Made by a program: the position numbers and the translations under genes
Shown here: positions 23,725 to 34,987 of the stretch, piece after piece
Numbering within the stretch: position 1 is the stretch's first letter
Layout: the number at the start of each line of letters is the position of its first letter
Notes under the pieces: generated by a model
Told to the model about the DNA's origin: nothing
Seen by the model: the letters and a program-made list of their open reading frames with translations, nothing else
Database searches by the model: none
Assembly (NCBI RefSeq): GCF_010977555.1
Contig: NZ_CP048815.1
Coordinates: forward strand, 5,386,501-5,450,500
Length of the DNA stretch: 64,000 nucleotides
Direction: 5' to 3'
From: Caulobacter rhizosphaerae
GTDB lineage: Bacteria; Pseudomonadota; Alphaproteobacteria; Caulobacterales; Caulobacteraceae

Positions 23725-24471
23725 ATGGAACTGGAGTGCTATCCCACCGAGGCCCGCCCGCCGGAGATCGTGCCGGGACGACCCCAGCGGGCCTGGATGG
23801 ACCATTTCGCCGACCGCCATCCCTATCGCTGCCTGCCCCTGACCATGGCCAACACCACCGGCTGGGAGATCCTGTGCCCGGTCGGCTTCACGGCGACCTG
23901 GGACGGCGGGGCGCACCAGAACTGCATCACCTTCCGCTCCGACCATCCGCATCCGGGCTTCGACGACTTCGTCAAGTCGCACTTCTCGCGCGGGACGATC
24001 ACCTTCCATACCGGCTACCTGTTCCGCACCCCGCCGGGCTGGTCGATCTGGACCATGGGCCCGCCGAACCACGTCAAGGACGGCGTCCAGCCGCTGGCGG
24101 GGCTGGTCGAGACCGACTGGCTGCCCTTCCCCTTCACGATGAACTGGATCTTCACCCGCCCCGGCACGGTGCGCTTCGAGAAGGGCGAGCCGTTCTGCTT
24201 CTTCATGATGATCCAGGACAAGCCGCTGGAGCAGGTGCAGCCGGTGATCCGGTCGATGAACTCCAATCCGGACCTGCGCAAGCAGTACGACACCTGGGCC
24301 GCCAAGCGCGGCGAGTTCAACGCCCGGATCTTCAAGCGCGAGCCCGAGGCGATGAAGGAGGCGTGGCAGCGCTTCTACTTCAAGGGCGAGTATCCCGAGG
24401 AGGTCGAGGCCCCGGCCCCGACCGCACACGTCAACAAGCGCCGGCTCAAGGCGCCGAAGCTGGGGAGCTGA
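23725..24471 (+). CDS. DUF6065 family protein
   Basis: This 248-residue protein has conserved-looking blocks ANTTGWEILCPVGF, ITFHTGYLFRTPPGWSIWTMGPPNH, LVETDWLPFPFTMNWIFTRPG and EKGEPFCFFMMIQ. I recognise these as DUF6065, a family of unknown function. The pattern of Trp and Phe and short beta strands suggests a cupin- or jelly-roll-like fold, which is only an impression. A small lipoprotein gene starts 3 bases after its stop, so the two are co-transcribed. Confidence 0.75.
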   Translation: MELECYPTEARPPEIVPGRPQRAWMDHFADRHPYRCLPLTMANTTGWEILCPVGFTATWDGGAHQNCITFRSDHPHPGFDDFVKSHFSRGTITFHTGYLFRTPPGWSIWTMGPPNHVKDGVQPLAGLVETDWLPFPFTMNWIFTRPGTVRFEKGEPFCFFMMIQDKPLEQVQPVIRSMNSNPDLRKQYDTWAAKRGEFNARIFKREPEAMKEAWQRFYFKGEYPEEVEAPAPTAHVNKRRLKAPKLGS

Positions 24472-24474
24472 AGG

Positions 24475-24765
24475 ATGAAAGTTGTCCTGGCGCTGACGCT
24501 GATCAGCGCCGCGCTCGTCGGCTGCGCGCCCAAGCTGGTGACGCGCTCGGAGATGCGCCGGCTGCATCCCGGCATGACCTACGCCGAAGCCGTCAAGGTC
24601 ATCGGCGCGCCAGGTCGCCTTCGCGGACTCGACGAAACGGTGATCGGCGCACTCGTTCCGTCCGCAGGCCAGGACGTCTACGTCTGGACCAACCAGGACG
24701 GCTCCCTGCTCAGCGCCGCGTTCGACGAAGGGCGTCTCGGCGCCCTCAGCGAACGCGGCCTTTGA
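24475..24765 (+). CDS. Small SmpA/OmlA-like lipoprotein
   Basis: This 96-residue protein has a lipobox: VVLALTLISAALVGC, with Cys17 as the lipidated residue. RLHPGMTYAEAVKVIGAPGR after it is the first half of the BamE/SmpA-like repeat (GM-x4-V-x-x-x-GxP). Such domains are short beta-rich folds on outer-membrane lipoproteins. It is encoded 3 bases after the DUF6065 gene. Confidence 0.75.
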   Translation: MKVVLALTLISAALVGCAPKLVTRSEMRRLHPGMTYAEAVKVIGAPGRLRGLDETVIGALVPSAGQDVYVWTNQDGSLLSAAFDEGRLGALSERGL

Positions 24766-24903
24766 ACGCTCGACGGCCTACTTCAGCGCGTAAGCAATCA
24801 CCTGGTCGCCGATCGGCGTTGAGGTCGATGGCGTAAGGGAGCGTCCACCCGCGGGTCGCCCGCTGGTTCGGCGCTCTTCCCAATCGGCCCCGTCGGCAGA
24901 ACA

Positions 24904-24949
24904 CTCTGCTTGACAGAGCATCAACGTATGATAACTCTGCATCACAGAG
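24904..24949. promoter_or_regulatory. Two matching operators, CTCTGYNNNRCAGAG
   Basis: Sites CTCTGCTTGACAGAG (24904-24918) and CTCTGCATCACAGAG (24935-24949) share the same 5-base inverted arms and length. They lie 31 bases apart (about three helical turns), directly before the membrane protein and winged-helix gene pair. The first overlaps a TTGACA. They are probably bound by the winged-helix protein encoded at 25543 in a negative feedback loop; binding is inferred. Confidence 0.7.
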
Positions 24950-24982
24950 CGCTCTGGGCGCGAACTTGCAGAGGAGGGTGCG

Positions 24983-25540
24983 ATGGGCATTTCCAAGACC
25001 GAGGCGGCGTCCGCGCTGGCCGATATCGAGAGCACGACCGGCCGCGGCCGATTGCTGAAGACCTACCAGGTCGGCGGGCCGATCCTGATGGTCTGGGGTG
25101 TCGTCTGGGCGGCGGGCTACACCGCCATGGGCGTGCTGCCGCCCGAACGCTGGGGTCTGGCCTGGCTGATATTGGACGCGATCGGCATCGCGGCGAGCCT
25201 CCTGCTCGGCCGCCGCGGCGACAAGGCCGCGGCCAAGGCGGGCCAGGGCTGGAAGGTCGCGGCCGCCATCGTGGCGATCATGGCCTTCATGGCGGCCACC
25301 TATGTGGTTTTCCGACCCACGTCGGTCGAACCGGCCATCGTCTATCCGGGGCTGATGACCGGCCTGGTCTACGCCGGCGCCGGCATCGCCTTCGCCCCTC
25401 GCTACCTGTGGATCGGCGCGGCGATCTTCGTCGCCAGCCTGGTCGGCTTCTTCTTTTTCCAGCCGTGGCTGGCCTTCTGGATGGCGGCGGTCGGCGGCGG
25501 CGGGCTGTTCGTGGGCGGCCTGTGGCTGCGGAGGGCGTGA
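24983..25540 (+). CDS. Small polytopic membrane protein of unknown function
   Basis: This 185-residue protein has an N-terminal soluble tail (KTEAASALADIESTTGR) and about five to six hydrophobic helices: PILMVWGVVWAAGYTAMG, LAWLILDAIGIAASLLL, VAAAIVAIMAFMAATYVVF, GLVYAGAGIAF, and two near the end. No family is recognised. A winged-helix regulator gene starts 2 bases after its stop, and two operators precede it. Membrane-protein and winged-helix pairs of this kind are common, but the function is not known to me. Confidence 0.75.
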   Translation: MGISKTEAASALADIESTTGRGRLLKTYQVGGPILMVWGVVWAAGYTAMGVLPPERWGLAWLILDAIGIAASLLLGRRGDKAAAKAGQGWKVAAAIVAIMAFMAATYVVFRPTSVEPAIVYPGLMTGLVYAGAGIAFAPRYLWIGAAIFVASLVGFFFFQPWLAFWMAAVGGGGLFVGGLWLRRA

Positions 25541-25542
25541 GC

Positions 25543-25845
25543 ATGGCCGAACTGGACGAACTGATCCATCAGCCCCTGCGGCTGAAGATCATGGCCGCGC
25601 TGCACGCCGAGCGCGACGCCGACCCGGTGGAGTTCTCGCGCCTCAAGGCCGTGACCCAGGCCACCGACGGCAACCTGGGCAGCCACCTGACCACCCTGGA
25701 AAAGGCCGGCTACGTGGCGATCGCCAAGGACTTCGTCGGCAAGAAGCCCCGCACCCGCGTGGCCCTGACCCCCGCCGGCCGCAAGGCCTTCCGCCGCCAC
25801 GTCGACTACCTGCGCGCCGTCGTCGAGGGCGTGGACGGCGACTAG
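25543..25845 (+). CDS. Winged-helix transcriptional regulator (HTH_34-like)
   Basis: This 100-residue protein contains LIHQPLRLKIMAALHAERDADPVEFSRLKAVTQATDGNLGSHLTTLEKAGYVAIAKDFVGKKPRTRVALT in outline: three helices and a beta wing of the small ArsR/PadR-like type. It starts 2 bases after the membrane-protein stop, so translation is likely coupled. It is the probable reader of the paired CTCTG/CAGAG operators upstream. A hairpin and T-tract terminator follows. Confidence 0.82.
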   Translation: MAELDELIHQPLRLKIMAALHAERDADPVEFSRLKAVTQATDGNLGSHLTTLEKAGYVAIAKDFVGKKPRTRVALTPAGRKAFRRHVDYLRAVVEGVDGD

Positions 25846-25867
25846 ACCTCTCCCGCCCCCTCTCCCG

Positions 25868-25900
25868 CCCCCTCTCCCGAAAGGGCGAGGGGGTCTTTTT
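25868..25900 (+). terminator. Rho-independent terminator after the winged-helix gene
   Basis: A CCCCTC-TCCC / GGGC-GAGGGG stem-loop is followed by GTCTTTTT. Upstream of the stem, the bases CCTCTCCCGCCCC occur twice in tandem, so alternative hairpins are possible. Confidence 0.75.
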
Positions 25901-26048
25901 CGGCGCCTTCAAGCCTCGGCGAACGGGGATACGTAGCCTCCCTTAGGGAGCGTCCGTTAGGGGGCGCTCCCGAATTTCGCGGCGGACGGCGCGGGCGTAT
26001 CACGGCGTCATGAACGGTCCGACACGGGCCGAACCGGGGATAACCGCC

Positions 26049-26738
26049 ATGACCAGCCCAGCCATTGACCTGACCGTCCACCACAAGCCCGCCGGCGCCT
26101 CTGACCGCGTCGCCTACGGCTTCGTCAAGCTGCTGCGCTTCTTCGCCGACACCTTCTTCGCCAAGCGCTACGGCCACCGGGCTGTGGTCCTGGAAACCGT
26201 GGCGGCCGTGCCTGGCATGGTCGGCGCGACGCTGAACCACCTGAAGTGCCTGCGCCGGATGGAGGACGACCGGGGCTGGATCAAGACCCTGATGGACGAG
26301 GCCGAAAACGAGCGGATGCACCTGATGACCTTCATCCAGGTGGCCAAGCCGACGATGTTCGAACGCTTCGTGGTCGTGGCCGCCCAGTGGGTGTTCTACC
26401 TGTTCTTCTTCGGCCTCTATCTCGTCTCCTCCAAGACCGCCCACCGCGTGGTCGGCTATTTCGAGGAAGAAGCGGTGATCAGCTACACCCACTACCTGGC
26501 CGAGATCGACGAAGGCCGGTCCGAGAACGTGGCCGCGCCGCAGATCGCGCTGGACTACTGGAACCTGCCGGCCGGCGCGACCCTGCGCGAGGTGGTCGAG
26601 GTGGTGCGCGCCGACGAGGCCCACCACCGCGACGTCAACCACGGCTTCGCCAACGAACTGCGCGGCCTGCCGCACGGCCAGATCGCGCCCTGCCCGCCGC
26701 ACGTGGTGCTGGAACCGAACTGGAAGACGGCGGCCTGA
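26049..26738 (+). CDS. Alternative oxidase (di-iron ubiquinol oxidase)
   Basis: ATG 26049 ([10 protein letters not shown]) follows a GGGG element and gives 229 residues; ATG 26010 in frame is less likely. All four di-iron motifs of the AOX family are visible: [37 protein letters not shown] and [14 protein letters not shown]. Two hydrophobic segments ([20 protein letters not shown] and the first motif helix) fit the interfacial membrane anchor. The enzyme passes electrons from ubiquinol to oxygen without pumping protons and resists cyanide. It stands alone between an HTH gene and glmM. AOX is patchy in bacteria, so transfer is possible. Confidence 0.93.
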   Translation: MTSPAIDLTVHHKPAGASDRVAYGFVKLLRFFADTFFAKRYGHRAVVLETVAAVPGMVGATLNHLKCLRRMEDDRGWIKTLMDEAENERMHLMTFIQVAKPTMFERFVVVAAQWVFYLFFFGLYLVSSKTAHRVVGYFEEEAVISYTHYLAEIDEGRSENVAAPQIALDYWNLPAGATLREVVEVVRADEAHHRDVNHGFANELRGLPHGQIAPCPPHVVLEPNWKTAA

Positions 26739-26764
26739 CGCCGCCCGCCAGCTCAGGTCCGCGC

Positions 26765-26792
26765 GCGCCCCGAGGGTCCACCCTCGGGGCGC
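26765..26792 (+). terminator. Strong hairpin after the alternative oxidase gene
   Basis: A 13-base perfect stem (GCGCCCCGAGGGT with its complement) has a 2-base centre and starts 26 bases after the stop. Only a weak T-run (GCGTTT) follows, so it may stabilise the 3' end rather than terminate by itself. Confidence 0.6.
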
Positions 26793-26838
26793 AGTGCGTT
26801 TCGGGACTCAGATAACGGCGTCGAACCCCCTGCGTGAT

Positions 26839-26921
26839 CCTCGTCCTTCGACAGGTTCAGGATGAGGATCGTTTCGGCGCCGCGCTGGAAAACCTCATCC
26901 TGAGCTTGTCGAAGGACGAGG
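26839..26921. repeat. Intergenic inverted repeat, CCTCGTCCTTCGACA family
   Basis: Arms of 29 bases at 26839-26867 and 26893-26921 pair with two mismatches (core CCTTCGACA, AGGATGAGG). The core is related to that of the 21266-21374 element. It lies between convergent alternative oxidase and glmM genes. Confidence 0.85.
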
Positions 26922-26950
26922 TTTCGCCCTCGGGGCCGCAGGTTCTGCGA

Positions 26951-28297
26951 CTAAACCGCCTTCACCGCCGAGACGATCGACCGGACCACCTTCTTGACCA
27001 GCGCCGGGTCGTCGCCCTCGGCCATGATGCGGATCAGGGGCTCGGTGCCGGACGGGCGGACCACGATGCGGCCCGCGCCGTTCAGCTGGGCCTCGCCGTC
27101 GGCGATGGCCTCCTTGACGGTCTTGTGCTCCAGCGGCTTGCCGCCGGCGAAGCGGACGTTTTCCAGCAGCTGCGGCACCGGCTCGAACTGGCGGCCCAGG
27201 GCGCTCATCGGCTGGCCGGTCTGGATCATCACCGCCATGACCTGCAGGGCCGCGATCAGGCCGTCGCCGGTGGTCGAGAAGTCCGACAGGATCACGTGGC
27301 CCGACTGCTCGCCGCCGATATTGAAGCCGCCCTCGCGCATGCGGGCCATCACATAGCGGTCGCCGACGCTGGTGCGCTCCAGCTTCAGGCCGTTGTCGGT
27401 CATCAGCCGCTCGAGGCCGAGATTGGACATGACAGTGGCGACCACGCCGCCCGACTTCAGCTTGCCGGCCTTGGCCAGGGCCAGGGCGATGATGGCCATG
27501 ATCTGGTCGCCGTCGACCACCACGCCCTTCTCGTCGCAGATCACCAGCCGGTCAGCGTCGCCGTCCAGGGCTACGCCGATGTCGGCCCGGTATTCCCGCA
27601 CCAGCTTGGCCATGGCTTCGGGGTGGGTGGAGCCGCATTCGGCGTTGATGTTGGTCCCGTCAGGGGTGACCCCAACCTCGATCACCTCGGCGCCCAGCTC
27701 GTAGAGGGCGGTGGGGGCCACGCGATAGGCCGCGCCATGGGCGCAGTCGATCACCACCCTCAGGCCCGACAGCGACAGGTGGCGCGGGAAGGTGGCCTTG
27801 ACGATCTCGACATAGCGGGCCTGGGCGTCGTCGATGCGCTTGACCCGGCCCAGGCCGCGCGGCGGCGCCAGGCCTTCCTGCAGGCCCTCGTCCATCAGGA
27901 CCTCGATCTTCAGCTCCTGCTCGTCCGACAGCTTGTAGCCGTCGGGGCCGAACAGCTTGATGCCGTTGTCGGCGAAGTCGTTGTGGCTGGCGCTGATCAT
28001 CACGCCCAGGTCGGCCCGCATCGAGCGGGTCATCATCGCCACGGCCGGGGTGGGCAGCGGTCCGAACAGCCGCACGTCCATGCCGACGCTGGCGAAGCCG
28101 GCGACCAGGGCCGGCTCGATCATGTAGCCCGACAGGCGGGTGTCCTTGCCGATCACCACCAGGTGGCGGCGGTCGTCCTGCGAGCGGAACAGCTTGCCGG
28201 CCGCCAGGCCGACCCGCAGGGCGACCTCCGCGGTCATCGGATGCTTGTTGGCCTGGCCGCGGATGCCGTCGGTGCCGAAATAGGCGCGCTTGCTCAT
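26951..28297 (-). CDS. glmM: Phosphoglucosamine mutase
   Basis: This 448-residue protein starts [22 protein letters not shown]. It has [23 protein letters not shown] with the phosphorylated Ser, [14 protein letters not shown] for metal binding, and [18 protein letters not shown] for sugar specificity. The C-terminal [15 protein letters not shown] binds phosphate. It converts glucosamine-6-P to glucosamine-1-P for cell-wall UDP-GlcNAc synthesis. It is divergent from glmS, the preceding step of the same pathway, and shares its upstream region. Confidence 0.97.
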   Translation of the reverse strand: MSKRAYFGTDGIRGQANKHPMTAEVALRVGLAAGKLFRSQDDRRHLVVIGKDTRLSGYMIEPALVAGFASVGMDVRLFGPLPTPAVAMMTRSMRADLGVMISASHNDFADNGIKLFGPDGYKLSDEQELKIEVLMDEGLQEGLAPPRGLGRVKRIDDAQARYVEIVKATFPRHLSLSGLRVVIDCAHGAAYRVAPTALYELGAEVIEVGVTPDGTNINAECGSTHPEAMAKLVREYRADIGVALDGDADRLVICDEKGVVVDGDQIMAIIALALAKAGKLKSGGVVATVMSNLGLERLMTDNGLKLERTSVGDRYVMARMREGGFNIGGEQSGHVILSDFSTTGDGLIAALQVMAVMIQTGQPMSALGRQFEPVPQLLENVRFAGGKPLEHKTVKEAIADGEAQLNGAGRIVVRPSGTEPLIRIMAEGDDPALVKKVVRSIVSAVKAV

Positions 28298-28452
28298 GGT
28301 CTGGTCTCGGTTAGATCTAGGTCGGACGGCGTAATGATCCGAAATGCAGATTTATGAGGGCTGGATCTGCACGAATGCTAAAGGCCCAGCGCGAAATAAC
28401 CCGCATCGTAGCAATAGTCCCAGGCGCGGCGTTCTACAAAGGATCATGGCCC

Positions 28453-30285
<1,833 letters not shown>

Positions 30286-30379
30286 CCTCGACGCCTGGGC
30301 GCCGGGAACTGTTCGTCCGGCTTGCCGGGGCGCGAGCCGGAAGCTAGAGGCTGGAAGGTCAGGTTTCGAAGGTCCCGCC

Positions 30380-31132
30380 ATGTCGGATCGCAAGTACACC
30401 GCGCCGGCCCTGGAGAAGGGGCTGGACATCCTCGATCTGCTGGCGGCCCACGGCCAGGCCATGACCCTTTCCCAGATCTCGGTGGCGCTGGAGCGGTCGG
30501 TCGGCGAGATCTTCCGGATGATCCACGTGCTGGAGTTCAAGGGCTTCATCGAGACGGCCCCGGGCGCGGAAGGCTATGAGCTGACCAACCGGCTGTTCCG
30601 GCTGGGCATGGCGCGCGCCCCGGTCAAGACCCTGCTGGAGGCGGCGCTGCCGCCGATGCGCGAGCTGGCCGCGCGGGTCGAGCAGTCCTGCCACCTGGCC
30701 CAGGCCTCGCGCGAACAGATCGTCGTCGTGGCCCGGATCGAGAACCCCGGCTACTACGGCTATTCGGTGCGCACCGGCCATCGGCGCGACATCGTGGAGG
30801 CGACCTCGGGGATGGTGCTCTACGCCTTCCAGCCGCCGCCCGTGCAGGCCCGGTGGCGCGAGGTGATCTTCGCCGGGGTTTCGCAGGCCGACCAGACCGC
30901 GTTCCTGGCCCATGCCGAGCGCGTGGTCCGGCAAGGCTATTGGCGCGCCGAAAGCGACCTGGCGCCGAACATCACCGACGTCTCCGCGCCCATCATGGCC
31001 GACGGCGCCGCCATCGCGGCCCTGACCATGCCCTACATCTGCAAGCGTGGCGTGCGGCCGGTGGAAGAGACCATCGCCGAGGTCCAGGCCACCGCCGCGG
31101 CGATCTCCCGCGAGATCCAGGGCGTCGCCTGA
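30380..31132 (+). CDS. IclR-family transcriptional regulator
   Basis: This 250-residue protein has an N-terminal winged helix (ALEKGLDILDLLAAHGQAMTLSQISVALERSVGEIFRMIHVLE in outline) and the IclR effector domain (CHLAQASREQIVVVARIENPG, SVRTGHRRDIVEATSGMVLYA, GAAIAALTMPYI). IclR proteins sense small metabolites, often in sugar or aromatic pathways. It lies 94 bases after glmS and is convergent with the GH2 gene, so it may regulate the carbohydrate locus that follows. Confidence 0.9.
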   Translation: MSDRKYTAPALEKGLDILDLLAAHGQAMTLSQISVALERSVGEIFRMIHVLEFKGFIETAPGAEGYELTNRLFRLGMARAPVKTLLEAALPPMRELAARVEQSCHLAQASREQIVVVARIENPGYYGYSVRTGHRRDIVEATSGMVLYAFQPPPVQARWREVIFAGVSQADQTAFLAHAERVVRQGYWRAESDLAPNITDVSAPIMADGAAIAALTMPYICKRGVRPVEETIAEVQATAAAISREIQGVA

Positions 31133-31238
31133 AAACACCCCGACCGGACCGGCCGGGCGTGGCCCAGCGACCGGGCGCGCCGGCAGGTTCAATCCGCTCC
31201 AGGCGACGGGGACCCCTACGGCGTCGTCGTGAGGCCCA

Positions 31239-34121
31239 TCAACCGACTTCCTCGACGACCACGGGGGCGCCCATGCCGAAAGGCTGGCCCGGCGCCACGG
31301 CCATCAGCACCGCCACGGTCCGCTCGCCATCCTTGGCCGGCAGCGCCGTCGTCAGCGCGCCAGCCGCGGCGTCAGGCTTGGCCGCCACCTTGACGCCGTC
31401 GATATAGACCTCGGCCGGACCGGTCAGGCGGCCGAACACCAGCTTGCCGCCGCCCCGCCGCACCTTCGCGCGCGGCGTGAAGACCAGCCGATAGAGCACG
31501 AAGCCACCGCCCGGATCGGCGTCCTGCAACGTACCGGGCTTGGCCCAGGTCCAGGAATTCATGTCGTTGTCGGCCGGCTTGGCTAAGGGATCGGGTCGCG
31601 TCGAGGCCATCGGCGACATTCGCCAATCGGACAGGATCGAGACCGGCGAGGTCCGCGGCTCAGCCAGCAGCGTCCCGGGCTGGACGGTCAGTTGAACCTG
31701 TGCGGACCGCAGCCCCGGCGCCGAGGCCGAAAGGCGCATGACGCCGCTGGAACCCTGTTCGCTCTGCACGATCACCTGGGCCAGGCCGTTGAACAGGCTT
31801 CGAGCGTTTCCCTTCTCCGGCTCGTGGCAGTTGGGATCGCCATTGCCCAGGCCGATGATCCGTCCGTTGGCGATCTCGAAGGTCACCGGCAGATTGGCCG
31901 TGGGGACCGGCCGCCCGGCCTTGTCCAGGGCCTCGACCGTAATCGGCGCGGCGTCGGCGCCGTCGCCGGTCAGGACGGTCCGATCCGGCGTCAGGCGCAG
32001 GGCGACCGGCGGACCCGCCGTCTCGACCACCGCCTTCGACACCGGTTTGCCGCCGACATAGCCGATCGCCTCCAGCCGGCCGGGCGCATAGGGCACGGTC
32101 CAGGACGGCATGACGAAGGGATCGACCGCCTGGCGCGAGATCAGCCGGCCGTTGAGGCGCAGCTCGACGGCCTCGGCGTTGGTCAGGGCCATCACCTTGA
32201 TCGGCTGCCCCTCCTTGCCCGGCCAGGTCCAGTGCGGGGCCAGGTCCAGCAGCGGCCGGTCCTTGATCCATTGCGCCCTGTGCAGGAAGAACGCCATCTT
32301 CGGGAAGCCGCAAAGATCCATCGCCCCGAAGAACGAGCTGGCCGAGGGCCATTCGAACGGCGTGGGTTCGCCGCGATAGTCGATGCCCGACCACAGGAAG
32401 GCGCCCGCCACGAACGGACGCTTGGCGATCGCCTCCCAGCCCTTGCGATGGGTCGTGCCCCAGGACGACGGTTCCTCGTCGTTCTCGGCCAGGATGTTGC
32501 GCGCGCGATCGGTGAACCATTCGCCGCGGGTCATGAAGGCGGAGGTGTCCTCCGAACTCATCATCGGCAGGTTCGGATGCTCGGCGTGGAACCGGTCATA
32601 CCTGTCGGGCTGGTAGTTGAAGCCCACGACATCCACGGCCTGCGAGACGTTGATCGGAGTGAACATGCCGTCGTTCATCGCGGCGGTGACGGGGCGGCTG
32701 TCATCCAGCCGCTTGACGGCCGCGACCATGCGCCGAACCATCTGGTAGCCCGCCTCCGTGCCTTGCATCGGCTCTTCGTTGAAAACCGACCACAGGAAGA
32801 CGCTGGGATGGTTGCGGTCGCGGCGGATCAGCCATTCCAGCTGCCGCATGTAGTCAGGGCTGGGGTTGAAGTTGCGGTTCTCGTCGAGGATCAGCACGCC
32901 CAGCCGGTCGGCCGCCTGGAGCATCTCCGGGGCCGGGGCGTTGTGGGCGCAACGCACCGCATTGGCGCCCATGGCCTTGATCCGGCGCAACCGGAAATCC
33001 CACAGGCTGTCGGGCACGGCCACGCCGACCCCGGCATGGTCCTGATGCAGGCAGACGCCCTGGATCTTCAGCGACTGGTCGTTGAGGAAGAAGCCCTGGT
33101 CGGGGTCGAACCGCAGCGTGCGGAAACCGGTCGAGGTGATCGCCTCGTCGACCTGCTGGCCTCCGCGCCAGACGCGGGTGCGCACCGTGTAGAGCGCCGG
33201 ATCGTCCACCGACCACAGGCGCGGGCTCGCGACCTCCAGGACCAGCCGGGCCTCGGCCTGGTCCAGCGACGGGACCTCGGCGGCGACGCGGCCGGCGCCC
33301 ACCACCTTGCCCCAGGGATCGACCAGCTGGGCCTCGACCTCGACCGCCTCGGCCTTGGATCCGATATTGCCCAGGGTGGCGACGACCGGCAGGGTCCAGC
33401 GCCCCGCCGCGTCCCGCCGCGGATCGGCATGGACGCCGTCGTCGGCGATATGCACGGCCGCGCGCTTGGTCAGCCAGACGTGGCGATAGATGCCGCCGCC
33501 CTCGTACCACCAGCCTTCCATCAGATCGGCGTCGACCCGCACGGCGATGCTGTTGAGCTCGTCGCCGTAGCGGGCGAACGGGGTGAGGTCGATCTGCAGG
33601 GCGTTGTAGCCGCTCCAGTTGTGGGCCACGACGCTGCCGTTGAACCACACCGTGGCCTGGGTGGCGATCGCGCCGAATTCGATGGACAGGTGCTTGCCGC
33701 GATCGGCGGGATCCAGCCGTAGCGCCCGGCGGTACCAGGCCTTGCCGCGCGGACGATAGCCCTGGGCCAGGTTCTCGTCCTTGTCGAACGGCCCTTCGAC
33801 CACCCAGTCATGCGGAAGGTCCAGTTCGCGCCAGTCGCTGTCGTCATACTCGAACGACGCCGCGCCCTGGGCGTTGCCGGCCTTGGCGTTGGCGTAGGAC
33901 CAGCCATGCCCCCTGATCTTGGGAAACGGCACGTCGCCCAGATGGAAGCGCCAGCCCTGGTCCAGCGAGATCCTCTCCCCGGGCGCCTTGAGCTGCGGCA
34001 TGGGATAGGATCGCTCGGGGACCGCGACGCCCGCCCAGCCCAGGGCGGGTGATGCGCCAGCCAGGGCGATGGCCGAACTTGCCCAAAGGAAACGACGACG
34101 GTCCAGGTTCATGTTGCTCAT
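31239..34121 (-). CDS. GH2-family glycoside hydrolase, Tat-exported
   Basis: This 960-residue protein has a Tat signal, NLDRRRFLWASSAIALAGAS. The GH2 architecture follows: jelly-roll sugar-binding domain (FHLGDVPFPKI, DLPHDWVVEGPFDKDEN), Ig-like domain, and TIM barrel. The barrel has GVCLHQDHAGVG, WSVFNEEP (acid/base Glu near residue 449) and a later MSSEDT Glu as candidate nucleophile. Bacteroidetes-type beta-galactosidases look similar, but beta-glucuronidase or another specificity is possible. The C-terminal Ig-like and carbohydrate-binding-like segments (PITVEALDKAGRPVP) fit. Starts at 34121 and 34112 are both possible. The GntR gene follows upstream on the same strand. Confidence 0.9.
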   Translation of the reverse strand: MSNMNLDRRRFLWASSAIALAGASPALGWAGVAVPERSYPMPQLKAPGERISLDQGWRFHLGDVPFPKIRGHGWSYANAKAGNAQGAASFEYDDSDWRELDLPHDWVVEGPFDKDENLAQGYRPRGKAWYRRALRLDPADRGKHLSIEFGAIATQATVWFNGSVVAHNWSGYNALQIDLTPFARYGDELNSIAVRVDADLMEGWWYEGGGIYRHVWLTKRAAVHIADDGVHADPRRDAAGRWTLPVVATLGNIGSKAEAVEVEAQLVDPWGKVVGAGRVAAEVPSLDQAEARLVLEVASPRLWSVDDPALYTVRTRVWRGGQQVDEAITSTGFRTLRFDPDQGFFLNDQSLKIQGVCLHQDHAGVGVAVPDSLWDFRLRRIKAMGANAVRCAHNAPAPEMLQAADRLGVLILDENRNFNPSPDYMRQLEWLIRRDRNHPSVFLWSVFNEEPMQGTEAGYQMVRRMVAAVKRLDDSRPVTAAMNDGMFTPINVSQAVDVVGFNYQPDRYDRFHAEHPNLPMMSSEDTSAFMTRGEWFTDRARNILAENDEEPSSWGTTHRKGWEAIAKRPFVAGAFLWSGIDYRGEPTPFEWPSASSFFGAMDLCGFPKMAFFLHRAQWIKDRPLLDLAPHWTWPGKEGQPIKVMALTNAEAVELRLNGRLISRQAVDPFVMPSWTVPYAPGRLEAIGYVGGKPVSKAVVETAGPPVALRLTPDRTVLTGDGADAAPITVEALDKAGRPVPTANLPVTFEIANGRIIGLGNGDPNCHEPEKGNARSLFNGLAQVIVQSEQGSSGVMRLSASAPGLRSAQVQLTVQPGTLLAEPRTSPVSILSDWRMSPMASTRPDPLAKPADNDMNSWTWAKPGTLQDADPGGGFVLYRLVFTPRAKVRRGGGKLVFGRLTGPAEVYIDGVKVAAKPDAAAGALTTALPAKDGERTVAVLMAVAPGQPFGMGAPVVVEEVG

Positions 34122-34141
34122 CTCGGATTTCCGGCCGTCCG

Positions 34142-34987
34142 TCAGCCGATCACATCGCGCATGGCGGCGGCGGCGGCGGCCTCGTCACCGTCCCGGATCG
34201 CGGCGAAGGCCCGGCGCATCGCCTTGGCCCGCGCCGCCGCCGATCCGTGTCCGCAGCGGGCGTCGTACAGCAGTTGAGCTTCGATCAGGCCCGACAGGGA
34301 GCGCATGACCGGCCGGTCCGACGCCGCGCAGATGGTCAGCCTGAAGGCCCGCTGGAGGGCGCGAGCCCCTGCGTCGGACGGCTCCGCCGCAAGATCGTTC
34401 AGACACTGCTGCAAGGTCTCCAGGTCGTCGACCGAACGCCGCTTGGCCGCGCGGCGCGCCGCCTCGCACTCCAGACCCAGACACATCGCGCGCAGGTCTT
34501 CGCCAAACACGGGATCGCCGCCCGCCCCCAGACGCCATCTCAGGACATCCCGGTCAAAATGGCTCCAGTGTTCCGCCCGGCGGACCGTGGCTCCGACCCG
34601 CGTCTTGACGCTCAGGAACCCTTTTGCGGTCAGGCCCCGAATGACTTCGCGCAGGAACGAACGGGAGACCTGGAACCGATGCAGCAGCGCCGTTTCGCTC
34701 GGAAAGCCGGTCACGTCGTAGACGCCGTCCATGATTTCCAGGGCCAGGACGCGCAGCATCTGGTCATGGGCCGAACGCGGACGCTCCAGACCTAGGCCTG
34801 GCCAGCGCGGCGGCGCGCCATCCTCGGCGCTTCCAGGCCGCCAAGGCGGCATCAGGGGCGCCGCCCCGGGCGGCTGGCCCTGTTCGGCGCCGCGACGATC
34901 GGCCTCTTCGAGAGCGCCAAGCCGGTCGGCGAACAGGGCCTCGCCCGCCTCCTGCCTGCGTGGCCGTGCATCTGCGCCGCGCATCAT
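34142..34987 (-). CDS. GntR/FadR-family transcriptional regulator
   Basis: ATG 34987 follows a GAGGCG ribosome-binding site and gives 281 residues. The first 70 residues are a low-complexity Arg/Gly/Pro tail. The HTH has SAHDQMLRVLALEIMDGVY, FPSETALLHRFQVSRSFLREVIRGLTAKGFLSVKTRVGATVR; the all-helical FCD effector domain follows. Members respond to sugar acids such as gluconate or galactonate. It is upstream of, and in line with, the GH2 gene, so it probably controls that operon. Confidence 0.88.
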   Translation of the reverse strand: MMRGADARPRRQEAGEALFADRLGALEEADRRGAEQGQPPGAAPLMPPWRPGSAEDGAPPRWPGLGLERPRSAHDQMLRVLALEIMDGVYDVTGFPSETALLHRFQVSRSFLREVIRGLTAKGFLSVKTRVGATVRRAEHWSHFDRDVLRWRLGAGGDPVFGEDLRAMCLGLECEAARRAAKRRSVDDLETLQQCLNDLAAEPSDAGARALQRAFRLTICAASDRPVMRSLSGLIEAQLLYDARCGHGSAAARAKAMRRAFAAIRDGDEAAAAAAMRDVIG

